From Candidatus Phosphoribacter hodrii (GTDB taxonomy: Bacteria > Actinomycetota > Actinomycetes > Actinomycetales > Dermatophilaceae), in the NCBI GenBank assembly GCA_016707175.1, contig JADJIB010000001.1:186001-250000 (forward strand): a stretch of 64,000 nucleotides of DNA. Reading direction: 5' to 3'. The notes beneath the pieces were generated by a model. That model ran no database searches, was not told the origin of the DNA, and worked only from the letters and a program-made list of their open reading frames with translations. Shown in pieces: positions 17,285 through 25,670 of this stretch. Made by a program: the position numbers and the translations under genes. Every line of letters starts with the position of its first letter. Position 1 is the stretch's first letter.

Positions 17285-18430
17285 ATGGACTACGGGCTCG
17301 ACAGCGAGCAGGAGGACTTCCGCCAGGCGGTCCGCCAGTTCGCGACCAAGGCACTCGCTCCCCACTACCAGCGGGACGACAAGACTGCGACCTTCCGCCG
17401 CGAGCAGGCCCTCGACCTGGCGGCCATGGGCCTGACCGGCCTGCGCATCCCGGAGGCTTACGGCGGCCAGGACGCGAGCGCCGTCATCGCCGGCATCGCC
17501 ACCGAGGAGGTCGGCCGGGCCGACTTCAACGCGACCTACGTCATCATCAACACGGCGCTCGTCAGCGACATCATCGTCCGCAACGCGACGCCCGACCAGC
17601 AGGCCGCGTGGCTGCCCGGGATCGCGGCCGGCACCACGGTCCCGTGCATCTGCATCACCGAGCCCGGCCACGGCACCGACGCAGCAAGCCTGGAGCTCAA
17701 GGCGATTCGCACTGCGACCGGTTGGACGTTGCACGGCGAGAAGACCTCGATCACCCTGGGCATGGCCTCCGACCGCGCGGTCGTCCTGGCCCGCACTGGC
17801 GGCCCCGGAGCGCGCGGCGTCAGCGCCTTCTGGGTCGACCTGCACGACCCGACGGTCACCCGCTCGCCCTTCGACGACCTCGGCAGCCGGGCGATCGGGC
17901 GCGCCGCACTGCACTTCGACGGCACCCCGGTCGGCGACGACGACCTCATCGGTGCCGAGGGCGGCGGCTTCGTGTCGGTCATGCAGGGCTTCGACTACTC
18001 CCGGGCCATCATCGGCCTGGGCTGCATCGGCGCGGCCGAGGCGTCCCTCGACGAGGCCCTGCAGTGGTCGCGCGACCGGATCGCCTTCGGCCAGCCGATC
18101 GGAACCTTCCAAGGGGTGGCCTTCCCCCTGGCCGAGTGCGCCACCTATCTCAAGGGCGCGCGGCACATCTGCCTGGAAGCGTTGTGGCGCAAGGACTCTG
18201 GCCTCGACCACAGCGCCGAGGCGGCGATGGCGAAGTTCTGGGCCCCCAAACTCGCCACCGAGGTCATCCACCAATGCCTGCTCACCGTCGGCCACGTCGC
18301 CTACTCCAGCGACTGCCCCATCGGGCAACGGCTGCGCGATGTCATCGGCCTCGAGATCGGTGACGGCACCGCTCAGGTCTCCAAGCTCGTCATCTCCCGC
18401 CACCTGCTCGGCCGCGACTTTGCCCCCTGA
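17285..18430 (+). CDS. Acyl-CoA dehydrogenase, probable alicyclic acyl-CoA dehydrogenase
   Basis: A 381-residue FAD-dependent acyl-CoA dehydrogenase: N-terminal helical domain (GLRIPEAYGGQDAS), flavin-binding block CICITEPGHGTDAASLE, and C-terminal block ending IGDGTAQVSKLVISRHLLGR. The usual catalytic Glu of the EGT motif is Asp here (GDGT). Asp active-site bases are known from cyclohexanecarboxyl-CoA type dehydrogenases, which would fit the BadI/BadH context, although GDGT also occurs in other family members. It starts seven bases after badI. Likely role: oxidation of cyclohexanecarboxyl-CoA to the cyclohexene-carboxyl-CoA (inference). Confidence 0.82.
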   Translation: MDYGLDSEQEDFRQAVRQFATKALAPHYQRDDKTATFRREQALDLAAMGLTGLRIPEAYGGQDASAVIAGIATEEVGRADFNATYVIINTALVSDIIVRNATPDQQAAWLPGIAAGTTVPCICITEPGHGTDAASLELKAIRTATGWTLHGEKTSITLGMASDRAVVLARTGGPGARGVSAFWVDLHDPTVTRSPFDDLGSRAIGRAALHFDGTPVGDDDLIGAEGGGFVSVMQGFDYSRAIIGLGCIGAAEASLDEALQWSRDRIAFGQPIGTFQGVAFPLAECATYLKGARHICLEALWRKDSGLDHSAEAAMAKFWAPKLATEVIHQCLLTVGHVAYSSDCPIGQRLRDVIGLEIGDGTAQVSKLVISRHLLGRDFAP

Positions 18431-18457
18431 CCCGTCCCCACCGAAAGGACCCACCCC

Positions 18458-19201
18458 ATGCGCTTGCAGGACAAGGTCACCATCGTCACCGGAGCCGGTG
18501 CGGGTATCGGCCGCGCCATCGCCCGGGTCACCGCCGCCCAGGGCGCGATCGTCGTCGTCACCGACCTCGACGGTCCCGCCGCCGAAGCCGTCGCGACCGA
18601 GATCGGCGGCTCCGCCAGTTGGTATGCCGTGGACGTCACCGACCGCGCATCGGTCGCCGCCATGGTCGCCGCCGTCACTGCTGCTCATGGGCGGATCGAC
18701 GTCTTGGTCAACAACGCCGGTTGGGACAAGGCCGTGCCGTTCGTCGACAGCGAGCCAGACCTGTGGCGCAAGGTCATCGACATCAATTACGTCGGGGTCC
18801 TCAACACCTGCCGTGAGGTCCTGCCCGTCATGGCGGCCCAGAACTACGGCCGGATCGTCAACCTCGGCTCCGACGCCGGCCGGGTCGGGTCCAGCGGCGA
18901 GGCGGTCTATTCCGGAGCCAAGGGCGCGATCATCGCCTTCTCCAAGACCATCGCCCGCGAGTCGGCCCGCCACCAGGTGACCGTCAACGTCGTCTGCCCG
19001 GGCCCCACCGACACCGCGTTGTTCGCCTCGATGGGCGGCGACAACCCCAAGCTGCGCGAGGGTCTCACCCGGGCAATCCCGTTGCGCCGCTTGGCCGCTC
19101 CCGAAGACATCGCCAACGCCGTCGCCTTCTTCGCCTCGGACGAGGCCGCCTACATCACCGGCCAGACCCTCAGCGTTTCCGGCGGCCTGACGATGAGCTG
19201 A
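18458..19201 (+). CDS. badH: SDR dehydrogenase, probable 2-hydroxycyclohexanecarboxyl-CoA dehydrogenase (BadH-like)
   Basis: A classical 247-residue short-chain dehydrogenase. It has the NAD site TGAGAGIGRAIA, NNAGWDKAVPF, the catalytic Ser/Tyr/Lys (SDAGRVG then YSGAKGAI), a PGPTDT loop and a C-terminal GQTLSVSGGLTMS. The MRLQDKV start and the NNAGWDK block resemble BadH, which oxidises 2-hydroxycyclohexanecarboxyl-CoA to the ketone used by BadI. A good Shine-Dalgarno (GAAAGGA) precedes ATG 18458. The family is certain and the substrate is inferred from context. Confidence 0.83.
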   Translation: MRLQDKVTIVTGAGAGIGRAIARVTAAQGAIVVVTDLDGPAAEAVATEIGGSASWYAVDVTDRASVAAMVAAVTAAHGRIDVLVNNAGWDKAVPFVDSEPDLWRKVIDINYVGVLNTCREVLPVMAAQNYGRIVNLGSDAGRVGSSGEAVYSGAKGAIIAFSKTIARESARHQVTVNVVCPGPTDTALFASMGGDNPKLREGLTRAIPLRRLAAPEDIANAVAFFASDEAAYITGQTLSVSGGLTMS

Positions 19202-19279
19202 GCACGCGGCATACTGACAGAACGACCAAGCCCACCACCCGCACGAGCAAGCCCAGCCACCGGAACAGGAAGCCCGATC

Positions 19280-20470
19280 ATGGCCGACCGCACCCCCCAG
19301 ACCCCCCTCGGATTGTTCGGCACCGACGCTCTCATCGACGCCGAGGACCGGGCCATCCGCGACACCGTCCGGGCCGTGCTCACGGCAAAGGTGCGTCCGC
19401 ACATCGGCGAGTGGTTCGAGTCGGGCACCATCCCGGCCCGCGAGCTGGCCGTCGAGCTCGGCGCGTTGGGCCTGTTGGGGATGCACCTGCAGGGCTACGG
19501 CTGCGCGGGGACGAGCGCCACGGCATACGGGCTCGCGTGTGTGGAGCTGGAGGCGGTCGACTCCGGCGTGCGCTCCCTCGTGTCGGTGCAGGGATCGCTG
19601 GCGATGTTCGCGCTCTATCGCTTCGGCAGCGAGGAGCAGAAGCAGGAGTGGTTGCCCCGGATGGCTACCGGCGAGGCGATCGGTTGCTTCGGGCTCACCG
19701 AGCCCGACTTCGGCTCCAACCCGGCGGGCATGCGCACGTATGCCGCCCGCGACGGCTCCGGCGACGACGCGGACTGGGTGCTCACGGGCACCAAGATGTG
19801 GATCACCAACGGGTCGGTGGCCGACGTCGCCGTGGTCTGGGCGCAGACCGACGAGGGGATTCGCGGGTTCATCGTGCCGACCGCCTCGCCGGGCTTCTCG
19901 GCTCCCGCGATCAAGGGCAAGTTGTCGTTGCGCGCGTCGGTCACCTCGGAGTTGGTCCTCGACCAGGTGCGGCTGCCTGCGTCGGCGATGCTGCCGCTGG
20001 CCAAGGGTCTCTCCGGCCCGCTGTCGTGCCTCACCGAGGCCCGGTTCGGGATCATCTTTGGCGCCCTCGGCGCGGCCCGCGACTGCCTCGAGACGACACT
20101 CGAGTATGTCGCCACCCGGGACATCTTCGACAAGCCGCTGGCGGGCTATCAGATCACCCAGACCAAGCTCGCCGACATGACGCTCGAGCTGGGCAAGGGA
20201 ATGCTCCTCGCCCTGCACCTGGGCCGGCTCAAGGACGCCGGGACGTTGCGCCCCGAGCAGGTCAGCCTCGGCAAGCTCAACAACGTGCGGGAGTCGATCG
20301 CGATCGCCCGTGAATGCCGAACCCTGTTGGGCGCCAACGGAATCACGCTTGACTACCCCGTGCTGCGGCACGCCAACAACCTCGAGTCGGTGCTCACCTA
20401 CGAAGGCACGAGCGAGGTCCACCAGCTCGTCATCGGGCAGGCGCTGACCGGCCAGGCCGCCTTCCGCTGA
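19280..20470 (+). CDS. Glutaryl-CoA dehydrogenase-like acyl-CoA dehydrogenase
   Basis: This 396-residue acyl-CoA dehydrogenase resembles GcdH: SVQGSLAMFALYRFGSEEQK, CFGLTEPDFGSNPAGM, TKMWITNGSVAD, and a C-terminus GANGITLDYPVLRHANNLES then TYEGTSEVHQLVIGQALTG, with the catalytic Glu in YEGT. GcdH oxidatively decarboxylates glutaryl-CoA to crotonyl-CoA. In pimeloyl-CoA degradation, beta-oxidation yields glutaryl-CoA, so its place after badI/badH completes a route from cyclohexanecarboxylate towards central metabolism. Last gene of the operon; about 80 bases after badH. Confidence 0.85.
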   Translation: MADRTPQTPLGLFGTDALIDAEDRAIRDTVRAVLTAKVRPHIGEWFESGTIPARELAVELGALGLLGMHLQGYGCAGTSATAYGLACVELEAVDSGVRSLVSVQGSLAMFALYRFGSEEQKQEWLPRMATGEAIGCFGLTEPDFGSNPAGMRTYAARDGSGDDADWVLTGTKMWITNGSVADVAVVWAQTDEGIRGFIVPTASPGFSAPAIKGKLSLRASVTSELVLDQVRLPASAMLPLAKGLSGPLSCLTEARFGIIFGALGAARDCLETTLEYVATRDIFDKPLAGYQITQTKLADMTLELGKGMLLALHLGRLKDAGTLRPEQVSLGKLNNVRESIAIARECRTLLGANGITLDYPVLRHANNLESVLTYEGTSEVHQLVIGQALTGQAAFR

Positions 20471-20483
20471 CCGGCCTGGCCCC

Positions 20484-20616
20484 GGGCAACTCGACACTCG
20501 CCGACTTGTCCGACGCCCGACACCGATCCAGCCCCCGGCAACTCGACACTCGCCGACTTGCCCGACGCCCGACACGGATCCAGCCCCCGGCAACTCGACA
20601 CTCGCCGACTTGTCCG
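20484..20616 (+). repeat. Tandem 52-bp repeat, about 2.5 copies
   Basis: The string CAACTCGACACTCGCCGACT starts at 20487, 20539 and 20591, exactly 52 bp apart. The units are nearly identical and the last is partial. The array fills the convergent gap between the GcdH-like gene and lutC. It has no reading frame of interest and no T-run. A second, unrelated array with the same 52-bp period is at 62714-62896. Confidence 0.85.
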
Positions 20617-20658
20617 GGATGGGGCCACCGCGCAGGGAGGACCCAGGCCCCCAGCGGC

Positions 20659-21396
20659 TCAGTCCTGCACGAGGATCACGTGCAAGGTCCGCGGCCCGTG
20701 GACCCCTTCAACCCGCTCCAACTCGATGTCGCTGGTCGCACTCGGCCCCGAGATCCAGGTGAGCGGACGCGGCATACCGGCTGACGCGCCTTGATCCACC
20801 GTGGACCGCAGCCGCGCCACCGCCTCGGGCACGTCGTGCACGACCTGCGACGCGCGCACGACGCACACGTGCAGGTCAGGCACGAGTGAGAGCGCCCGGC
20901 GCCCCTGGTCGGGACCGTGGTCGAGGACGATCGTGCCCGTCGTCGCCACGCCGACGGTCGCGGCAGTCACGACCGCCGCCACCCCGTCGAGGGCCGCGTT
21001 GTCGAGGTGGTCATCGGAGACGATGCGTATGCCGTCCGGCAGCCCCGCGGTCCAGGCCGGGTCGAGCCCGGACGGAACAACCACCGAGGTGGCCGCCTTG
21101 AGGGCCTTGGCAATGGCCGAGCCCACCTTGCCTGGCGCGATCGGGACGACGGTGGCCCGGTAGTCGACGACGTTCTCGATGAACAACTCCACCGTCTGCG
21201 CCCGCCCTGGCGACGGCTGCTCGATGCGAGGAGCGTCGCCGCGGGCACCCAACGGCGCCGAGATGTCGGTGACTGCGGCCGCGACTCGACCGAAGATGGC
21301 CGCCCGCGCCGCGTCGTTGCGGATCTGTTCGGCGGTGCGCAACTGTTCGGCGGTGCGAGCCGCACTGTCGGCGGCCGGAAGGCTGGTCGTCGTCAT
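20659..21396 (-). CDS. lutC: Lactate utilization protein LutC (LUD domain)
   Basis: A 245-residue LUD-domain protein. Diagnostic stretches are LFIENVVDYRATVVPI, VVPSGLDPAW, AAVVTAATVGVATTGTIVLD and the ending WISGPSATSDIELERVEGVH. LutC is the third subunit of the LutABC iron-sulfur complex that oxidises L-lactate to pyruvate. The start ATG 21396 overlaps the lutB stop (ATGA), so the operon order is lldP-lutA-lutB-lutC. Regulation is expected to be by the divergent GntR regulator LldR. Confidence 0.93.
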   Translation of the reverse strand: MTTTSLPAADSAARTAEQLRTAEQIRNDAARAAIFGRVAAAVTDISAPLGARGDAPRIEQPSPGRAQTVELFIENVVDYRATVVPIAPGKVGSAIAKALKAATSVVVPSGLDPAWTAGLPDGIRIVSDDHLDNAALDGVAAVVTAATVGVATTGTIVLDHGPDQGRRALSLVPDLHVCVVRASQVVHDVPEAVARLRSTVDQGASAGMPRPLTWISGPSATSDIELERVEGVHGPRTLHVILVQD

Positions 21397-22907
21397 CGCT
21401 GGTCCTCCGTCGTGGAATCCGTGTTTCGCGCCTTCCACCAGTCCCGGAAGGAGCTGGTGGGTGGGGACGGCACGTCCCGTGCGCTGGTCCAGGGTGCGAA
21501 CGGGCCGGGCATGGTGTGGATCGTGCGGCCCTTGAGCAGCCGCCCGCCCAATGTCGCTGCCTTCTGGGCCTTTTCGAGTCGGCGATAGTCGCCCATCATC
21601 CAGGCCATCGCCTTCATCGCCTTGGCCTCCGCAGACTTTCGACCCGACTCGTCGACGACCTGCGCCCGCAGGTGGACCAACAGCGACGGGATGTCGATCC
21701 GCACCGGGCAGGCCTCGAAGCAGGCACCGCACAACGTCGACGCGAACGGCAACGACTTGTCGACATCGCTCGCCGTGCCACGCAGTTGCGGGTTGAGGAC
21801 GGCGCCGATTGGCCCGGGATAGACCGAGCCGTAGGCGTGCCCGCCGGCCCGCTCATAGACGGGGCACACGTTGAGGCAGGCCGAGCAGCGGATGCAGCGC
21901 AACGCCTGCCGGCCCAAGGGGTCGGCGAGCACGTGCGAGCGTCCGTTGTCGATGAGGACGACGTGGACCTCCTGCGGCCCGTCGCCGGGATGCACTCCGG
22001 TCCACATCGAGGTGTAGGGGTTCATCCGCTCCCCGGTCGAGGACCGCGGGAGCAGCTGCATGAAGGTCCCGAGGTCCTGCCAGGTCGGCAACACCTTCTC
22101 GATCCCGACCACCGAGATGAGCGTCTCGGGAAGGGTGAGGCACATTCGGCCGTTGCCCTCCGACTCGACGACGACGAGGGTGCCCGTGTCGGCGATCGCG
22201 AAGTTGGCCCCCGACACGGCAACCTTCGCCCGGAGGAACTTCTCCCGCAGGTGCAGGCGAGCTGCTTCGGCGAGCCGGCGCGGCTCGTCGGTGAGGTCGT
22301 CCGGAGCCGGTCGTCCCACCAGGTGCATCTCGCGGCGGAAGATCTCGCGGATCTCCGAGCGGTTGCGGTGAATGGCCGGGACGAGGATGTGCGACGGCCG
22401 GTCGTGACCGAGTTGGACGATGAGCTCGGCGAGGTCGGTCTCCCAGGCGTGGATCCCGGCGGCTTCGAGGGCCTCGTTGAGCTCGATCTCCTGGGTCGCC
22501 ATCGACTTGACCTTGACGACCTCGTCGACCCCCTTGGCCGCAGCGATGTCGACGACGATCTGGCAGGCCTCCGCCGCGTCGCGGGCCCAGTGCACCTGCG
22601 CCCCGTTGCGCACGAGGTTGGCTTCCAACTGCTCGAGGTATGCCGCGAGATGGGTCATCGTCTCGTCCTTGGCCGCCGCGCCGGCCAGGCGCAGGTCCTC
22701 CCACTGCGGCAACTCGGCGACGACCCCGGCCCGCTTGGCCCGGATCACCCCCGTCGCGTGGGCGAGGTTGCGCCGCTGCTGGGTGTTGGCCAGCGCCTCC
22801 TTGGCCGCCTTGGGGAACTTCGGCATCCCGATGAAGGTCGCCGTCGTCGCTTGCAGCGGCCCAGAGGTCGGTGCCGAGGTCGGCCCGCTCGGGTAGGTGG
22901 TCGTCAT
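21393..22907 (-). CDS. lutB: Lactate utilization iron-sulfur protein LutB
   Basis: The 504-residue subunit has an N-terminal LUD domain (KSMATQEIELNEALEAAGI, ETDLAELIVQLGHDRPSHI, GANFAIADTGTLVVVESEGN) and two C-terminal 4Fe-4S ferredoxin motifs, CIRCSACLNVCPVY and CGACFEACPVRI. A DUF3390-like tail follows. It is the central electron-transfer subunit of LutABC. ATG 22907 overlaps the lutA stop by ATGA; the frame is open further upstream but that is antisense-like shadow in lutA. Confidence 0.95.
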   Translation of the reverse strand: MTTTYPSGPTSAPTSGPLQATTATFIGMPKFPKAAKEALANTQQRRNLAHATGVIRAKRAGVVAELPQWEDLRLAGAAAKDETMTHLAAYLEQLEANLVRNGAQVHWARDAAEACQIVVDIAAAKGVDEVVKVKSMATQEIELNEALEAAGIHAWETDLAELIVQLGHDRPSHILVPAIHRNRSEIREIFRREMHLVGRPAPDDLTDEPRRLAEAARLHLREKFLRAKVAVSGANFAIADTGTLVVVESEGNGRMCLTLPETLISVVGIEKVLPTWQDLGTFMQLLPRSSTGERMNPYTSMWTGVHPGDGPQEVHVVLIDNGRSHVLADPLGRQALRCIRCSACLNVCPVYERAGGHAYGSVYPGPIGAVLNPQLRGTASDVDKSLPFASTLCGACFEACPVRIDIPSLLVHLRAQVVDESGRKSAEAKAMKAMAWMMGDYRRLEKAQKAATLGGRLLKGRTIHTMPGPFAPWTSARDVPSPPTSSFRDWWKARNTDSTTEDQR

Positions 22908-23707
22908 GCCGGGTCCTCCTCGGTCGAGGCGAGCACTTCGGCCAGGTGCATGACCCGCACCCCGGCCCGCTGGCGAGCCAGCACGCTGCCCATGTTCATC
23001 AGGCACATGTTGTCGCCGGCGACGAGCACCTCGGCACCGGTCTCCCGGACGTGCCGCGCCTTGTCGCTGGCCATCGCGATCGACACGTCGGCGTTCTTCA
23101 GCGAGAACGTCCCGCCAAAGCCACAGCACTCCTCCTTGTGCGGCAGGTCGACGAGGGTCAGCCCACGCACCGCCTGCAGCAGCCGTTGCGGCCGGTCACC
23201 CACCCCGGCGACCCGGATCGAGTGGCACGTGGGATGGAAGGTCACCCGATGTGGGAAGTAGGCCCCGACATCGGTGACCCCGAGGACATCGATGAGGAAC
23301 TCCGACAGGTCATAGACCTTGGGCGTCAGCGCATCGACCGCGCGGGTGAGGGCGACATCGCCCGCCGCAGCGGCCAGGTCGTGGTGCTGGTGGCGGATCG
23401 CGCCGACGCACGACCCGGTCGGGGCGACGATGGCGTCGTATGCCGCAAACGTGTCGACGAAGCCGCGCACGAGCGGGAGCGCCTCGGCGGCATACCCCGT
23501 GTTGGTGAAGATCTGACCGCAGCAGGTCTGCCGCTGCGGGAACTCCACCCGGCACCCCAGCCGCTCAAGGAGCTTGACCACGGCGATCGGGGTGCCTGGC
23601 CACATCGTGTCGTTGTAACACGCGGCGAAGAGGGCGACCTTGAGACCCTTGGCGACCGTCGGTGTGACGGCCGGGGTGACGGTGGGGGTGATTGATGATG
23701 CGGTCAT
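22904..23707 (-). CDS. lutA: Lactate utilization protein LutA (CCG domain)
   Basis: A 267-residue (Fe-S)-binding protein of the heterodisulfide-reductase-like CCG family. Both cysteine-rich repeats are present: RQTCCGQIFTNTGY and KEECCGFGGTFSLK, each with its upstream Cys (AACYNDTM, HPTCHS). LutA carries the CCG iron-sulfur clusters of the LutABC L-lactate oxidase. ATG 23707 overlaps the lldP stop by ATGA. The first 20 residues are Thr/Pro/Val-rich and probably unstructured. Confidence 0.94.
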   Translation of the reverse strand: MTASSITPTVTPAVTPTVAKGLKVALFAACYNDTMWPGTPIAVVKLLERLGCRVEFPQRQTCCGQIFTNTGYAAEALPLVRGFVDTFAAYDAIVAPTGSCVGAIRHQHHDLAAAAGDVALTRAVDALTPKVYDLSEFLIDVLGVTDVGAYFPHRVTFHPTCHSIRVAGVGDRPQRLLQAVRGLTLVDLPHKEECCGFGGTFSLKNADVSIAMASDKARHVRETGAEVLVAGDNMCLMNMGSVLARQRAGVRVMHLAEVLASTEEDPA

Positions 23708-25482
23708 TTGACGAACTCCGGGAGCATCCAGGCCAGCACGGTTGATTGCAGGCCGACGAGAAGACACATGACGATGATCAGCCCGACACTCCACAGGATG
23801 ACTTTGCGGAAGATGTCGGACTCGCGGCCGACCAGGCCGACCGCGGTTGCTGCGATGGTGAGGTTCTGTGGGCTGATCATCTTGCCCACGACACCGCCTG
23901 AGGTATTGGCGGCGACAAGCAGGGTCGGGTCGAGGCCGGCACCCTTGGCGGCCGTCTGTTGGAGGGTGGCGAACAGCGCGTTGGCGCTCGTGTCGGAGCC
24001 CGTGACCGCGGTGCCGATCCACCCGAGGACTGGCGAGAAGAAGGCGAAGGCGGCTCCGGTCCCGGCGATCCACGTGCCGACGGTGATCGTCTGACCCGAC
24101 AGGTTCATCACGTAGGCGAGGGCGAGGACCGAGGACACAGTGAGGAACGCAAACCGCATCTTGTATGCCGTGTCCTTGAGTTCCTTGCCCCAGGCCGCCA
24201 TGGTCACGCCATAGACGACGGCGGTGATGAGCGAACAGATCAGCAGGCTCGTGCCGGGGCCCGAGAGCCAAGGCAGCGTGTAGACCGTCGAGGTGTTCTT
24301 GGCTCCGGTGGCCGTGAGGACGTTGCCGTCCAGGCCTGGCCAGGGGATCTTGAGGTCGGTGCTGGCCAGCCAGGCCTTGACCGGAGCGACGAGCTTGGCG
24401 ATCGAGAAGACGGCGATGACGATGAGGTAGGGGAAGAGCGCCATGACGATCCGGCCCTTGGTCAGGCCGCGAGCGCGGGTCTCCAACTCCTGAGCGGACA
24501 CGGCATACGCAGCGGTCGCACTCTTGGCGCCGCTGGGACCGCCGCCCTTCCCGGTCGCGGTGGCGACCGAACCGGCAGCGGCGAGCACGAGGTCGCGCTC
24601 CCGCTCCACGGCCAGGGTCGCGTGGGCGGCCTCCTTGCCGACCGGCTGCCAGAACCGCAAGAACACGACGGCGACCGCGAGGCCGACGAGCGAGGCGATG
24701 ATGTCGGTGAGTTCGACTGAGATGTAGGTGGCGCTGATCCACTGAGCCACGGCGAAGGCGACGCCGACGACCACGGCGACCGGCCAGGTCTGGCGCACTC
24801 CCCGCCTCCCGTCGACCATGAGGACGAGCAGCAGCGGGACGAACGCGGCGATGAACGGGGTCTGGTGTCCGACATAGGCGCCGATCTCGGTGTAGGGGAT
24901 CTTGGTCAGGGCGCCCGCGGTGATGATCGGGGTGCCGATGGCGCCGAAGGCCACGGGTGCGGTGTTGGCGAGCAGGACGACGGCCGCGGCGCGCAGTGGG
25001 CTGAAGCCCAGGGCCATGAGCATGACGCCGGTGATGGCGACCGGGGCGCCGAAGCCAGCGAGGGCCTCAAGGAGGCCGCCGAAGCAGAAGGCGATGATGA
25101 TCGCTTGGATCCGTGGGTCGTCGGAGATGAGGTGGAAGGTGGCCCGGAGGTCCTCGAACCGGCCGCTGACCACGGTGATCTGGTAGAGGACGATCGCGGT
25201 GAAGACGATCCACATGATGGGGAAGAGGCCGAAGACGGCGCCTTCGGTGGCCGAGAGCACGGCGAGGCCCGGCGGCATCCGATAGACGAGAACGGCCACG
25301 AGGATGGCGACGGCCACGGCGGTGAGCCCGGCCACGTGCGCCTTCCACCGCAGCCACCCCAGGGTGACGAAGACGGTCAGCAACGGAATGAGGGCGATGA
25401 GGGCGGAGCCGACGAGGCTTCCCCCCAGCGGTGCGAGGTCGGGTTGATAGGCATCCGTGGTGATGGCGAGGGCGGGGATCAT
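23704..25482 (-). CDS. lldP: L-lactate permease
   Basis: A 592-residue LctP-family permease with about 13 membrane helices. Characteristic blocks are FCFGGLLEALAGFGAPVAIT, PVAFGAIGTPI, FFSPVLGWIGTAVTGSDTSA, and VAANTSGGVVGKMISPQNLT. It imports L-lactate with protons, supplying LutABC encoded downstream. ATG 25482 follows an AGAGGAGA ribosome-binding site; the longer open frame to 25551 has no support. An internal Ala/Gly/Lys-rich loop (about 310-345) is family-typical. First gene of lldP-lutABC, divergent from lldR. Confidence 0.94.
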   Translation of the reverse strand: MIPALAITTDAYQPDLAPLGGSLVGSALIALIPLLTVFVTLGWLRWKAHVAGLTAVAVAILVAVLVYRMPPGLAVLSATEGAVFGLFPIMWIVFTAIVLYQITVVSGRFEDLRATFHLISDDPRIQAIIIAFCFGGLLEALAGFGAPVAITGVMLMALGFSPLRAAAVVLLANTAPVAFGAIGTPIITAGALTKIPYTEIGAYVGHQTPFIAAFVPLLLVLMVDGRRGVRQTWPVAVVVGVAFAVAQWISATYISVELTDIIASLVGLAVAVVFLRFWQPVGKEAAHATLAVERERDLVLAAAGSVATATGKGGGPSGAKSATAAYAVSAQELETRARGLTKGRIVMALFPYLIVIAVFSIAKLVAPVKAWLASTDLKIPWPGLDGNVLTATGAKNTSTVYTLPWLSGPGTSLLICSLITAVVYGVTMAAWGKELKDTAYKMRFAFLTVSSVLALAYVMNLSGQTITVGTWIAGTGAAFAFFSPVLGWIGTAVTGSDTSANALFATLQQTAAKGAGLDPTLLVAANTSGGVVGKMISPQNLTIAATAVGLVGRESDIFRKVILWSVGLIIVMCLLVGLQSTVLAWMLPEFVK

Positions 25483-25539
25483 GCGGGCGATCTCCTCTGA
25501 CTGGGTTCGATCGGGACGACACCGGCTCGGTCGACCAAG

Positions 25540-25614
25540 TGGTCTGACCATTCTCGAGTCACGCTGGAGGGTGGTCTGACCAATTAGGGTTGTCCCTAGG
25601 GTAAGGTCTGACCA
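25540..25614. promoter_or_regulatory. Three phased LldR-type operators
   Basis: The palindrome TGGTCTGACCA occurs at 25540-25550 and 25572-25582, and AGGTCTGACCA at 25604-25614. The starts are exactly 32 bp apart, about three helical turns, so all sites face the same side of the DNA. TGGT-N3-ACCA is the known binding form for FadR-subfamily GntR regulators. The array lies between divergent lldP and lldR and should control both. Confidence 0.85.
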
Positions 25615-25670
25615 TTAGGACGTCAAGGGCCCAGTCGCGGGACGGGTGCTCGCAGGCAGGAGGCACGGGT

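Noticed and set aside
17264..20593. 1109-codon open frame on the minus strand
   Set aside because: It lies antisense to four well-supported genes (badI to gcdH-like), has Arg/Gly/Asp-rich shadow composition and no domain.
20484..20616. 52-bp repeats as a CRISPR array
   Set aside because: Units are contiguous and nearly identical over the full period, with no unique spacers and no cas genes.
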